Source of the DNA: Anaerolineae bacterium
GTDB lineage: Bacteria > Chloroflexota > Anaerolineae > 4572-78 > J111
Length of the DNA: 64,000 nucleotides
Assembly (NCBI GenBank): GCA_023382535.1
Contig: JAHDWA010000006.1
Location: forward strand, 186,001-250,000
Reading direction: 5' to 3'
Numbering within the stretch: position 1 is the first letter of the stretch; every line of letters starts with the position of its first letter. The position numbers were made by a program, and so were the translations under genes. Under the pieces are notes generated by a model that was not told where the DNA came from, made no database searches, and worked only from the letters and a program-made list of their open reading frames with translations. Of this stretch, positions 1-8,451 are shown in pieces.

Positions 1-2098
1 GCTTGACCGGCAAGCCCTGGGCGTAGCGGGCGGCGTTGCGGCCAATCGCTTCATACGTTTCCAGGGTCAGGCTGGGCGACTGCGGGAACAGTTCCAGGTT
101 GTTCAGCGGGGCCAGACCGCGTTTCTGGATAACTGTCGTCCCGCGCGATTGCAGGCCAATGGCAATGCCCGACCCGCTCAAGCCCGCCCCGGCGTGGCCA
201 ATGGCCGCGCAGTCAGAGCTGCGATAAATTTTGACCACGCGGGCGGTCAAGCCTTCTTTAGCAATGCCGGTCAAAATGGCTGCCAAAACCTCTTCATGGG
301 GAACGCCGTTGATGGTGCGGTTGAGCGCCGCGCCAAAGGCCGGCCCCACTGCGACCACGACTTCGCGCCGGTTGCTCGATGGAGCCGGACCCAGTTCGAC
401 CAACTGGGCGGACGGCTCCCCCAGGTTGGCCTGGATAAATTCGCGGGGTGATCTGGCTTGCGGGATTTGCTGCATTTCCTGCCAGCGTTCACCTTCGGGG
501 CGATAGCCACTGCCGGGACCGCGATAATCGTTGGCATCGTTGATGCCGCTGAGGACGTGAAAGCCGCGCTCAAAAATAGCCGCCGGCTGCAGGTAATCTC
601 CGGCGAGGCGCTGCCGGCCCATTTCCAAAATATGGGCGGCCGCCTGTCTAAAACCGCACCGGTGCAGCGCCTGGACCACCGTCAGAACCGTGTCATCACT
701 CTGCAAAAAGCGGTCGGCCGCGGCCAGGTCGGCGATAAGATCGCGTTCGGGCATATCATCGCTGCTGTGGGCGGAAGTCGCCGCTTCAACTTCTTCTGGG
801 GTGATGGCCGGGAAACCCAATTCCTCGTAAACTGCCTGGATGGCCCTGGCCGCCTCGCGTCGAATTGCCAGGACGGCGTCTTCGGTGACGGGCCGCACCC
901 CGCCATCCACCTGCATGTCGCGCTGCAAGACATTGTAGTCGTCAAAATCCTCGGCGTCGAAATTACCGCCGCCAAACAGGTTGTCGCGTTTGGGGATGGC
1001 GCTGTAGCCGGAAAAAATAAAATCGGCGCCGGGGATGAATTGCAGCATTAATTTGGCCGTTTTGCGAATGGCCGAATGGGAAGCCAGGGCATCGTTGCCG
1101 GAAGCGACTTCCAGGCCCAGCATTGCCGCCAGCAAATTCTCGGCTAAAATGGCCCGGACCCCGCCGGGCAAGGCTTCCGGTAAGGCTACACAGGAAATAG
1201 AGCCGTTTTGCACCCCTTGACTGCCTGCGCCGCGCGTCACCAGCAGGCAGCGCGCTTCCAGGTAGAGCATGGAGCAGCCCTCGGCGTGGCCCATCAGCGC
1301 CTCCGAGCCGGTGCCGGAAGTGAAGCGGACCTTGACGCCGCGCGAAGCATAGGCCGAGGCCAGGAACGCTTTGGACCAGGGTGTGTCGTCGCCGTCAACA
1401 AAGGCTCGCTCGGTGCCGTAGACCGACAGCGTTTCGGCGTAACTGACCAAGCCTTTCATCGCTAAACGCAGGCCCAGGGCTTCTTCTACTGCGCATTGGG
1501 TCAGCACGCCGCCCCGGCCCGTTTGAGTTCCGACCAGCACAGCCAGGGCGTTGAAAGGAGCATTGCGCGCAACCCGCACTGTTGTCTCAACCTCGGCAAA
1601 ACCGCGCAGGGCGGCCTCGGCGGCGTCGGCAGCCAGGAGGGCCGGATGCTCGCGCCAGTTGGTGACGTGGGCTTGATTGGCCGGCGTGCGGCGCACCCGC
1701 ATTTTAGCCAGTCCCATCATCATTTCCAGAACGTTCAAATGGTGGATAATCTCGACGAGCTTGGCCGGGGTGCAGCCGCTGGCTAACCGCCGGACCTCGG
1801 CCTGGGGGACGTTGATATCTACCAGCATCCGGGCAAGCTGGCGGGAAGGGGTGGCCATGGCTGTCTCAGCTACGGCTAGATTTAAGCTGCGGTCGGCAAC
1901 AAAGAGGTCAATGGCGTCAAAATCGGCCCGCCGGCGGCCATCCAATTCCACCACCTGCCCATTTTCCAGGCGCAGGCTGGGCTGGGGATCATAGGGGCTG
2001 TCGGCGACGATCAACCCGGCCTCCGGCCAGGGTTCGACAAATGTTTCTTTGTTGATTTCTCTTTCGGACAGAATCGCAAAGCGGCGAGAGTGCGTCAT
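1..2098 (-). CDS. B12-dependent diol/glycerol dehydratase, fused large + medium subunits (3'-partial)
   Basis: The frame is open from the ATG at 2098 to the left edge (699 codons, no stop), so the gene is 3'-truncated by the window. Residues 1 to about 550 follow PduC/DhaB1 (adenosylcobalamin-dependent dehydration of 1,2-diols or glycerol to aldehydes) along their whole length. The residues lining the Klebsiella PduC active site are all present, shifted by one: Gln142, His144, Glu171, Glu222, Gln297, Asp336 and Ser363. After a linker of about 20 residues the chain continues as the medium subunit PduD (VAVGPAFG near 577, then LSGSGI, GTTVI and LELFPQ). The PduD N-terminal extension, which in enteric bacteria targets the enzyme to microcompartments, is absent. 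No shell or reactivase genes are visible. A GGTGA ribosome site precedes the ATG. The enzyme type is certain; the choice between diol and glycerol cannot be made from sequence. Confidence 0.93.
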   Translation of the reverse strand, partial: MTHSRRFAILSEREINKETFVEPWPEAGLIVADSPYDPQPSLRLENGQVVELDGRRRADFDAIDLFVADRSLNLAVAETAMATPSRQLARMLVDINVPQAEVRRLASGCTPAKLVEIIHHLNVLEMMMGLAKMRVRRTPANQAHVTNWREHPALLAADAAEAALRGFAEVETTVRVARNAPFNALAVLVGTQTGRGGVLTQCAVEEALGLRLAMKGLVSYAETLSVYGTERAFVDGDDTPWSKAFLASAYASRGVKVRFTSGTGSEALMGHAEGCSMLYLEARCLLVTRGAGSQGVQNGSISCVALPEALPGGVRAILAENLLAAMLGLEVASGNDALASHSAIRKTAKLMLQFIPGADFIFSGYSAIPKRDNLFGGGNFDAEDFDDYNVLQRDMQVDGGVRPVTEDAVLAIRREAARAIQAVYEELGFPAITPEEVEAATSAHSSDDMPERDLIADLAAADRFLQSDDTVLTVVQALHRCGFRQAAAHILEMGRQRLAGDYLQPAAIFERGFHVLSGINDANDYRGPGSGYRPEGERWQEMQQIPQARSPREFIQANLGEPSAQLVELGPAPSSNRREVVVAVGPAFGAALNRTINGVPHEEVLAAILTGIAKEGLTARVVKIYRSSDCAAIGHAGAGLSGSGIAIGLQSRGTTVIQKRGLAPLNNLELFPQSPSLTLETYEAIGRNAARYAQGLPVK

Positions 2099-2150
2099 TG
2101 TAACTTCACCGTAGCTTAAAATGGGGTGGAAAAAGTGAGCGTGTTGCTGA

Positions 2151-3161
2151 TTAATTCAGGTAGCTTTTGCGGCGAGAGGCTCCATTGACGTCGTCATCGT
2201 CAAAATCGTCGAAAAACTCGTCAGAGTCATCGTCGCCAAAGTCAAATAAATCAAAAGAGTCGCTAAAGAGGTTAAGTTCGTCCAGGGCTTCTTCGGCGGC
2301 CAGGGCGATGGCTTCCACATCGCTTTCGACGTACTCTTCCAGGGCTTCACGGGCCATCGTGCCGCCGATTTTTCCCAAGGCCCAAATCGCCATTTCTTGC
2401 ACCTGCAAATCGGGGTCATCTTCAATCAGTTCGACCAGCTTTGGCACCGCTTCGCTGGCTTCCAACTCCCCCGAGGCCCGCGCCGCTTCAAAGCGAATCT
2501 CGCTGTTTTCGTTATCTAACTCCGCGATAACCTGCGGCCGCCACTGCGAGTCGGCGCTGCGGCCCATGGCGAAAATAGCGCTGACCTGCATCTTTTCGTT
2601 TTCGTCGTAGTAGGCGTTTTCGATGATCTGAGCCACGGCCGGTTCGCTGGAATAGGCGATGGATTCAATCGCCCGCCGCCGGACTTCCAGATCTTCCGCG
2701 CTCTGGTGGATGGTCTCCAGCAGCGCTTCCTCGGCCAGCAGCGCCTGGTGCTGGTCTATGTCTTCGACTTCGCCCAGGTAGACAAAGCGGCCCAGGGCTA
2801 TTGCCGCTGCTGCTCTGACTGAAGGCGCTTCGTCGGTACGGAGCAGATGCACCAGCGGTCCGATTAAAGTGGGATTTTCGTTTTCCCACAACCCATTAAT
2901 CGCCGCCGCGCGGACCTCGGCATCTTCATCGCCCAAACCCAGCAAAAAAACGGGGTCAAAATATACTTCAAAATTGACCTCGCCGATCTCGACCAATTCC
3001 TGCATAATATCCCGCCGGCGCTGGGTGGGAATCGTGGGCCAGACACTTTTAAAAGTGGCCAGGGCATCCTGGTTCATTTTGGAAAAAATGTAGAGGCTGC
3101 CGGTATGAAGCTCTTTCTCGGCAGCGATTTGGTCCAGTTGTTCTTTAAATGATTTCGCCAT
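2151..3161 (-). CDS. HEAT-repeat protein with acidic C-terminus
   Basis: The protein has 336 residues from the preferred start MAKSF (ATG at 3161); a longer in-frame start at 3215 would overlap the end of the upstream gene. From about residue 70 to 280 it is a series of alpha-helical HEAT units of about 35 residues, with recurrent patterns such as VRAAAAIALG, IRFEAARASGE and VQEMAIWALGKIGG. The last 45 residues are dominated by Asp, Glu and Phe and end in a short basic tail. HEAT solenoids are protein-binding scaffolds and no catalytic motif is visible. It lies 52 nt upstream of the diol dehydratase and just after the zinc-ribbon gene, so it is probably co-transcribed with both. The fold is clear; the function is unknown. 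Confidence 0.8.
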   Translation of the reverse strand: MAKSFKEQLDQIAAEKELHTGSLYIFSKMNQDALATFKSVWPTIPTQRRRDIMQELVEIGEVNFEVYFDPVFLLGLGDEDAEVRAAAINGLWENENPTLIGPLVHLLRTDEAPSVRAAAAIALGRFVYLGEVEDIDQHQALLAEEALLETIHQSAEDLEVRRRAIESIAYSSEPAVAQIIENAYYDENEKMQVSAIFAMGRSADSQWRPQVIAELDNENSEIRFEAARASGELEASEAVPKLVELIEDDPDLQVQEMAIWALGKIGGTMAREALEEYVESDVEAIALAAEEALDELNLFSDSFDLFDFGDDDSDEFFDDFDDDDVNGASRRKSYLN

Positions 3162-3186
3162 CTTGCTAATTGTCAAGTTAATATAT

Positions 3187-4050
3187 TTACTGCCACAAAA
3201 AAGTCCAGCGGTCACTTACATCGCTGACCGGTTTGGCCACTTGCTGGCCGTTTTCAGTGGTGATTGCCTCGACAAAGACATACCACTCGTATTTGCGGCC
3301 GGTAAATTCGTCAGCCAAACCCCAGTACAGGTCTGGCGGAACAATCCAGAAATTCTCTTTCACGTTGGTGCCCCCAAAAGAAAGCTGCCCGTTCTCTAAC
3401 CAGGTCAACCGGATAGCATAGGTTTCATTGGGGGCCAGTGGCCCCATATCTTGCCAGCGTAAAACCAGTTCCTCACTGCGGCTGTAGATTTCGTCACCTG
3501 TCGGCGCCAACAGGACGGGCTTGCCAAAACGAGGCGTCGGCGTGGAGGTTGGTGTTGGCGTGTCGGTCGGTCCTTGAGTCGGCACAATGACCGGGGTGTC
3601 GGTCGGCGTTGGAGTGGGGGTGGGGGTCGCCGTTGGTGGACGCGTGCCGGTCGGCGTGGCGGTGGGCGTAGGGGTATGGGTAGACGTAGAGGTCGCCGTG
3701 GCGGTGGGTGTAGCGGTATGGGTCGGCGTGGCCGTCGCCGTCGGCGGATTGACCATTAAAGCGACCTGTTCCGTGCTGCTGAATAGTACGGGCTTAAGTT
3801 GTATTCCGCCCCAGACTAAACCGAACAGCAGCAGTGCCCCCAGACTTATTTGTAAAAGTGGCAGTGGCTTTGCTTCCAGCCTGGCTCCGCACTCCGGACA
3901 GGTATACAGGGTCGCCGGTGCCGGGCGGCCACAAACGCGGCAGCGAATGCGGCCGAGCGTGATGGGTTTGCTCTGCCCACACTGGGGACAGAGACTCCAA
4001 TCCGGTTTTACCGGCGCCCCACAGTTGGGACACGTATAATCCTCTGTCAT
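3187..4050 (-). CDS. Double zinc-ribbon membrane protein with Thr/Pro-rich linker
   Basis: The protein has 287 residues starting MTEDYTC. Two CxxC...CxxC zinc ribbons occupy the N-terminus (CPNC/CPQC, then CRVC/CPEC, residues about 7-60). One transmembrane helix follows (LLQISLGALLLFGLVWGG, about 69-88). Next is a linker of about 75 residues almost entirely Thr, Pro and Ala with short repeats (ATPT, TPTP). A C-terminal domain of about 110 residues, rich in Trp and Tyr, resembles an extracytoplasmic Ig-like fold (LLAPTGDEI, VLRWQD, YEWYVFV). Cytoplasmic zinc ribbon, helix, TP stalk and outside domain is a common Chloroflexota architecture. Its ATG overlaps the rseP stop as TAATG, which suggests translational coupling. 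The exact role is unknown. Confidence 0.78.
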   Translation of the reverse strand: MTEDYTCPNCGAPVKPDWSLCPQCGQSKPITLGRIRCRVCGRPAPATLYTCPECGARLEAKPLPLLQISLGALLLFGLVWGGIQLKPVLFSSTEQVALMVNPPTATATPTHTATPTATATSTSTHTPTPTATPTGTRPPTATPTPTPTPTDTPVIVPTQGPTDTPTPTSTPTPRFGKPVLLAPTGDEIYSRSEELVLRWQDMGPLAPNETYAIRLTWLENGQLSFGGTNVKENFWIVPPDLYWGLADEFTGRKYEWYVFVEAITTENGQQVAKPVSDVSDRWTFLWQ

Positions 4051-5450
4051 TAGAAAAAGCTGGCCCAATCAATCGGCGGGATAGGGTTGCTGATGTCGTA
4101 ATAGCTGATCACCAGCATCAGCGTTACCAGCAGGGCCAGCCCAACAAAATGAATGGCGCCTTCTTTTTCGGGAGGCACGCGCTTGCCGCGAATGGCCTCA
4201 ATGATGATAAATAGAATGCGCCCACCATCCAGGGCCGGCAGCGGCAGGAGATTGGTAACAGCCAGGGCTGTACTCAGAACGGCGGTAAACCACAGCACCG
4301 GGAACCACCAATTGAGGGTAATCGCTGCATCCACTGCCGAGCCGGTCTGCTGGTAGATACCTACCGGCCCGGTAGGGCGAGCCGCTTCTGCCGGAAAAAT
4401 ATTCTGTAAAATGGCAATCGGCATATAAAATGTCAGCGCCACGTAGCGGGTGGTCTGGGAAACACCGCTGGCCAGCGCTTCCGGCAGCGGCAGATAAGTC
4501 AACCTGTTTTCAATGCCTTCATAACTAATGCCGACCCCCATCGCTCCCTGATTGGGGGGCGGATCAACCCGGGGGGTCAGGTTTACTTCCAGCATTTGAC
4601 CGTTGCGGTCAACCCGCAGGGTAATTTCAGTACCCTTTTTCTCTTCGATGTAGCTGACCAAATCATCCACGTATTTAAAATCAATCTCTGCTGCTCCGAC
4701 AATAACATCGCCCGCCTGCAAACCGGCCTGGGATGCCGGGGTGTCAGGGATAACCTCGTTAATAACGGTCCGGGCCAGAGGCGTTTCTTCGCCTTTGAGG
4801 TTAATACCGGTCACCGGTTCCGGCGTGCCCGACATCGCCGCCAGGGTGAAGAAGAAGACGGCAGCCACCAGGTTCATAAGCGAACCCGCAGCCAACACAG
4901 CCAGGCGCGCTCTTTTGCTCTTACCGGCAAAGCTGCCCGGCGCGCTGGGATCTTCTTCGCCGACCATACGCACATACCCGCCAAAAGGAATCCAGTTGAT
5001 GGTATACTCGGTGGGCCGAGTAAGGGCCTCCACAGTAACGACCGGGCGGTTGCCCGCGGGAGCTGCCCCGGGACGGCGTGAGAGCAGGCTGAAAAACTTG
5101 GCCTCGCTGCCGCCCGGCTCTTTCTGGCCTTTATCGGCAGATGAAGCGACCACTTCCAGCTTGGTTACTTCCGGTCGTCCTTGGGCATCAACGCCGGTTT
5201 CGGCATATACTTGCACGCCCGGTTGGATGGTCCGGGGGATGTTCAGTTTGCGGCCAATCACAAATTCGTGGCCATCCAGAGTAATGCTGCCCTCATCCTG
5301 CCAAAGCTTGACCAGGCGGGGTGGGAAACCAATAGCAAACTCCTCTACGGTAATGCCGGATCGTTTGGCCACCACAAAGTGACCTAATTCGTGCACAAAA
5401 ACGAGGATGCTAAGAATGACAATAAACGCAATCAGGTAAATGGGGTCCAA
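4050..5450 (-). CDS. rseP: RseP-family site-2 metalloprotease
   Basis: This is a 466-residue intramembrane zinc protease. The zinc motif HELGH sits at residues 20-24 in the first membrane segment. A PDZ domain spans about 225-310 (VIPDTPASQAGLQAGDVI). The third zinc ligand lies in the NxxPxPxLDG motif (NLLPLPALDGGR), followed by the last membrane helices. Between HELGH and the conserved NWIPFGGYVRM stretch there are about 110 extra residues (roughly 45-155), some of them low-complexity, that E. coli RseP lacks. The start is TTG, chosen because AAGGA lies 8-10 nt upstream and no ATG follows within the conserved N-terminus. Members of the family cleave anti-sigma factors and signal peptides; the substrate here is unknown. 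A promoter of its own overlaps the end of the upstream gene. Confidence 0.9.
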   Translation of the reverse strand: MDPIYLIAFIVILSILVFVHELGHFVVAKRSGITVEEFAIGFPPRLVKLWQDEGSITLDGHEFVIGRKLNIPRTIQPGVQVYAETGVDAQGRPEVTKLEVVASSADKGQKEPGGSEAKFFSLLSRRPGAAPAGNRPVVTVEALTRPTEYTINWIPFGGYVRMVGEEDPSAPGSFAGKSKRARLAVLAAGSLMNLVAAVFFFTLAAMSGTPEPVTGINLKGEETPLARTVINEVIPDTPASQAGLQAGDVIVGAAEIDFKYVDDLVSYIEEKKGTEITLRVDRNGQMLEVNLTPRVDPPPNQGAMGVGISYEGIENRLTYLPLPEALASGVSQTTRYVALTFYMPIAILQNIFPAEAARPTGPVGIYQQTGSAVDAAITLNWWFPVLWFTAVLSTALAVTNLLPLPALDGGRILFIIIEAIRGKRVPPEKEGAIHFVGLALLVTLMLVISYYDISNPIPPIDWASFF

Positions 5451-5493
5451 AGCTAACCAATCCTTTCAAACAACTTGTCCAAATCCTGCCGTC

Positions 5494-5521
5494 ATTATAC
5501 CTAGCTTTGCCCTGCAATCAA
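5494..5521 (-). promoter_or_regulatory. Candidate sigma70-type promoter of rseP
   Basis: On the minus strand TTGATT (5521-5516) is followed after 16 nt by TATAAT (5499-5494), itself preceded by GG. It lies 44 nt upstream of the rseP start and overlaps the stop codon of the upstream decarboxylase gene. The -10 is a full consensus match and the -35 matches four of six bases. Confidence 0.5.
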
Positions 5522-6525
5522 ATCAACCGAGCCGGCCCGCCGGGACTGCTGACGATAACCTGCTGGACGCCCGGAAGCTGCGCGGCCCTGGCCTTCAAGT
5601 CTTCGGCGTGGGCGGCTTCACAGATGAGGTGGACATTTGGCCCGGCGTCAATCGTAAAGTAGACGGGGATACCTTCGTCCCGCCATTGCAGCGTGGCATG
5701 GATGATAGCCATCGTGGCCGGTTCCAGGTAGTACAACGGGGGATGGCTGGTCATCATTACCGCGTGCATCATGATGGCATCTTCCTCGACGACCATACCC
5801 ATCGCTGCCAGATCACGGGCCAGGAGCGCCTCGCGGCAGGCGGTTAGTCTAGCCCCGGCCCCGGCCAGCCGGGCTGATTGCAAAGAACTGGTGGGAGCCA
5901 GGCGATGCCCGCCACTTGACCCAACCGCCTTATGGACCTGGCTCACAATGACGATCACATCGCGCAGGTCCCAATGTTGGGGCGGGGCAATACTTGTCGC
6001 CACCGAACTCTCATCGCTGCCGGGAAGCCACTGGCAAAACCCACCCGGCACCGAGCGGCTGGCCGACCCGGAGCCGCGCCGGGCCAAACGGGAAAGGTCG
6101 GCCTCGTCCAGATCCAGCCCGGCGGCGGCCGCACCGGCCAGAGCCAACGCGGCAAAAGCCGAAGCCGACGAGGCAATTCCGGCTCCGGTGGGAAAGCTGT
6201 TAACTGACTCCACGCGGGCCGGCATGTGCAGCCCGGCTTGCATGCGGATTAAATTCAGAACTGCCGTCACCCGCTCCAACCTTGGCCCGATCAGCCGCTG
6301 CTCATTGACAATGAGGTCGTCGGCGGCGAAGTCATCGGAAAATGTCACCGTGGTCACGGTCTGTAAGCCGGCCAGATTCATCGAAAGGGAGGGGTTCGCT
6401 GGCAGGCGCAGGACCTCGTGGGTGTTGCCCCAATATTTGATGAAGGCAATATTGGGATGCGCCAGGGCAACAGCGCGGTGGTGATGCGCTTTGAAATGGT
6501 TGACCAGTGATTCGGACGTAGTCAT
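5518..6525 (-). CDS. Diphosphomevalonate or phosphomevalonate decarboxylase (GHMP kinase family)
   Basis: The protein has 335 residues. Family motifs are the N-terminal NIAFIKYWG (Lys30), the nucleotide loop FPTGAGIASSASAF (about 113-126), SGSASRSVPGGF (about 152-163), and the catalytic Asp in FTIDAGPNVH (Asp293). These enzymes make isopentenyl (di)phosphate by ATP-driven decarboxylation in the mevalonate pathway. In classical diphosphomevalonate decarboxylases the first motif continues KYWGK; here it is KYWGN. In Roseiflexus (Chloroflexota) a homologue acts on mevalonate 5-phosphate instead, with isopentenyl phosphate kinase finishing the route, so substrate specificity is left open. An AGGGAG ribosome site supports the start. 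Confidence 0.85.
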   Translation of the reverse strand: MTTSESLVNHFKAHHHRAVALAHPNIAFIKYWGNTHEVLRLPANPSLSMNLAGLQTVTTVTFSDDFAADDLIVNEQRLIGPRLERVTAVLNLIRMQAGLHMPARVESVNSFPTGAGIASSASAFAALALAGAAAAGLDLDEADLSRLARRGSGSASRSVPGGFCQWLPGSDESSVATSIAPPQHWDLRDVIVIVSQVHKAVGSSGGHRLAPTSSLQSARLAGAGARLTACREALLARDLAAMGMVVEEDAIMMHAVMMTSHPPLYYLEPATMAIIHATLQWRDEGIPVYFTIDAGPNVHLICEAAHAEDLKARAAQLPGVQQVIVSSPGGPARLI

Positions 6526-6593
6526 TGCTCCCTGCCTGCGATATAATGTACTGATTCGATTGTAGCATAGGCGGGAAAATAGTGCGAAAATGG

Positions 6594-6683
6594 CAGAGAG
6601 GGGAAAGGGAAGAAGCTATGGAGGGTTGGAAGAGTGTAAAGATACTTTCCCAATGTTCCAACCTTCTACTCTTCCACCTTACC
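6594..6683. repeat. Degenerate heptamer array with inverted arms
   Basis: A purine-rich left half is followed by a pyrimidine-rich right half (TTCCAAC, CTTCTAC, TCTTCCA, CCTTACC in register, 6656-6683). GGTTGGAA at 6624-6631 pairs perfectly with TTCCAACC at 6656-6663. The right end reaches the stop codon of the hydrolase gene (6679-6681). It lies between two co-directional genes and could act as an RNA hairpin. It belongs to the heptamer family described under findings. Confidence 0.6.
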
Positions 6684-7956
6684 TTAAGTGTTCCGCCAAA
6701 AATTCGAGGGTGATCCGATAAATTGCCCGGGTATCTTTGTCGGCGCCTTCGGCCAGCAGGTAATGGCTGCCTCCATCGAAAAAGTAGGCCTGGTGGGCCA
6801 CGCCAAGCTTATCGAGATTGGCGGACAGCAGTTCGCTTTGCTGGAAAGGAACGACTTCGTCGGTGCGGCTGTGCATGATAGCCAGCGGCGGCAGGTCGGG
6901 CCGGAGGTGGTACAGGCTGGAGTAGCGCCAGTAGGGCATGGGGGCACGGTCTGGCAGACCGAGCGCAATCAACACCTGATCGAGGCCAAAAGGAGGGATA
7001 TAGGTGCGCTCTTCCAGCCGCCGCCGCATGTCGAACAGATCCGTCGGGGGGCCAAGCAGCACGGCTGCTTCATACCTGGGATTGCGTTCCAGCAGCCGCT
7101 GCACGTGCAGGCTGCTGTAGCTGCCGCCGAGGAGGGCCAGCCTGGAACCATCGCTGCCCGGAAATTGCCCGGCCCGGATAAAGCTGACCAGCCGCTCCAG
7201 CTCGTCAATATCTGCTTCCAGGTCTAAATTGTAGGCCGGGCCGATAGCAACGATGGCATAGCCGGCCGCTGCCAGGGGCAAACTGGCGCACTCCCAAGAG
7301 TCGGCCGGGCCAGGGTAGATGGCCAGGAGGGTGGGAAATCCGCTGGCGGCCGTCGTTGTAACGGGGGTGTAGAAAAGGGTAGACTGGTTAGGCTGTCCAT
7401 TGTTATCAAAGTTGACTCGGCGGCGGACGGCCTGGGTTTCAAAAGGCTCGGTGCAGGTTAACGTTTGAGGCTCTCCCAAGTTTAAATCAACGCCGGGGGT
7501 AACTATTCGAGGTGATTCGGCCGGCAGGGTTATATCGGCCCCCGTTTCAGCCCCAGGCTCGACTGTTACCCAGCCCCAGCCGCCCAGTTGGACGTTTTCG
7601 TACCCCGGCGTCCCGGCCACCGGGCGGTATTGGCCGGCGGGCAGGCCGGTAATGGTATAGCGGCCGTCGGCTTCGCTGCGGGCGCTGTAGGTGGTCCCAT
7701 CCCACCAGGAGACCAGCACCCAGGCTCCGGCCAGCGGCTGGTCTTGGGCGTCACGCACCGTGCCCCGCAAAACTCCCGGCGCACCTGGTTGAGGATAGCC
7801 AACCTGCTGCCACCACCAGATCAGGGTGTGATATTGCAGGGTATTTCGATACGGCCAGACCCACGGGTTATCGGTCGTGACCAGCCAGAACAGGGCCGCC
7901 AGCCCAATTAAAACCGCGCTAGCGCCCAGCCATTGTTTGCGGGAAAGTTTCGGCAC
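6679..7956 (-). CDS. Membrane-anchored alpha/beta hydrolase with carboxypeptidase-regulatory-like domain
   Basis: The protein has 425 residues. It begins with one hydrophobic helix (LGASAVLIGLAALFWLVT, about 10-28) acting as signal or anchor. A beta-sandwich of the carboxypeptidase-regulatory type follows (about 60-145: LRGTVRDAQDQPLAGAWVLV, then DGRYTITGLPAGQY). The rest is an alpha/beta hydrolase with nucleophile Ser near 278 in LLGGSYSS, an acid candidate in HSRTDEVVP and His in GGSHYL, in the order Ser-Asp-His expected of the fold. The nucleophile elbow is G-x-S-x-S rather than the usual G-x-S-x-G. It is probably an exported esterase or peptidase of the dienelactone hydrolase/prolyl oligopeptidase type; the substrate cannot be read from sequence. 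Confidence 0.78.
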   Translation of the reverse strand: MPKLSRKQWLGASAVLIGLAALFWLVTTDNPWVWPYRNTLQYHTLIWWWQQVGYPQPGAPGVLRGTVRDAQDQPLAGAWVLVSWWDGTTYSARSEADGRYTITGLPAGQYRPVAGTPGYENVQLGGWGWVTVEPGAETGADITLPAESPRIVTPGVDLNLGEPQTLTCTEPFETQAVRRRVNFDNNGQPNQSTLFYTPVTTTAASGFPTLLAIYPGPADSWECASLPLAAAGYAIVAIGPAYNLDLEADIDELERLVSFIRAGQFPGSDGSRLALLGGSYSSLHVQRLLERNPRYEAAVLLGPPTDLFDMRRRLEERTYIPPFGLDQVLIALGLPDRAPMPYWRYSSLYHLRPDLPPLAIMHSRTDEVVPFQQSELLSANLDKLGVAHQAYFFDGGSHYLLAEGADKDTRAIYRITLEFLAEHLR

Positions 7957-7978
7957 AGGTTAAGCCTCTCTTTCAAAG

Positions 7979-8002
7979 AGTGACAGGGTGACAGTTGTCA
8001 CT
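7979..8002. repeat. Short palindrome between divergent genes
   Basis: AGTGACA (7979-7985) and TGTCACT (7996-8002) form a perfect 7-bp inverted repeat with an internal GTGACA copy. It lies in the 201-nt gap between the divergent hydrolase and Cys-rich genes. Its right arm overlaps TTGTCA (7995-8000), a possible -35 for the plus-strand gene (17 nt before TGTAAC). It could be an operator or another small repeat. Nothing else is recognised in this gap. Confidence 0.3.
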
Positions 8003-8157
8003 AAAAGCAATGATATTTGTAACTAACTCCCCCGGGGAAAGTCTGCTATGATGGGGATGATTAATCAAATATCTAATGACTTCGTGACGGAAGATAAAAA
8101 CAGGCTGCTCTTCCGTTTTGGTCGTTAGCCAGAGGTCTGTAATTTAAGGAGGTTCCG

Positions 8158-8451
8158 ATGAAAGTATGGATTGATCGCGATAAATGTACGTCCAATCTCT
8201 CTGCTTGTTTGTCGTGTTTCGGCCAGTTGGTGCGAACCGGAGTGCCGGATCGGGGCTGCATCGTCAATTCTGAGGACGACGCCTCTGAAGATATGACCGT
8301 TTACATGCACTCCGACGGCGCAGAGCATGGCCCCTATGTGATCCCCAAAGATGCGCGCGAGCTGGTGGCCTATGACGGCTGGGATAAATATGTTGACTTT
8401 ATCCCTGAATTCCGCAAAAATGAGGGGGCGCTCCACCAGAAAATCGAATAA
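8158..8451 (+). CDS. Small Cys-rich (ferredoxin-like?) protein
   Basis: The protein has 97 residues. The start is well supported by TAAGGAGG seven nt upstream. The N-terminus MKVWIDRDKC resembles the first strand and first cysteine of small ferredoxins. Four cysteines (10, 17, 20 and 34) are spaced CX6CX2CX13C, which is not a standard 4Fe-4S pattern but could hold a cluster or metal. The C-terminal half is acidic and lacks cysteines. Its stop codon directly abuts the stop codon of the convergent restriction enzyme, with no spacer. The gene is real; iron-sulfur binding is only a suggestion. Confidence 0.65.
   Translation: MKVWIDRDKCTSNLSACLSCFGQLVRTGVPDRGCIVNSEDDASEDMTVYMHSDGAEHGPYVIPKDARELVAYDGWDKYVDFIPEFRKNEGALHQKIE

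Noticed and set aside
36..1994. Many plus-strand open frames of 60-200 codons in the first 2 kb
   Set aside because: They are antisense to the dehydratase, whose reading frame is open throughout and matches PduC/PduD residue by residue.
3587..4039. Plus-strand frame with long Val-Gly repeats
   Set aside because: It is the antisense reading of the Thr/Pro-rich linker of the zinc-ribbon gene; codon repeats keep the opposite strand open.
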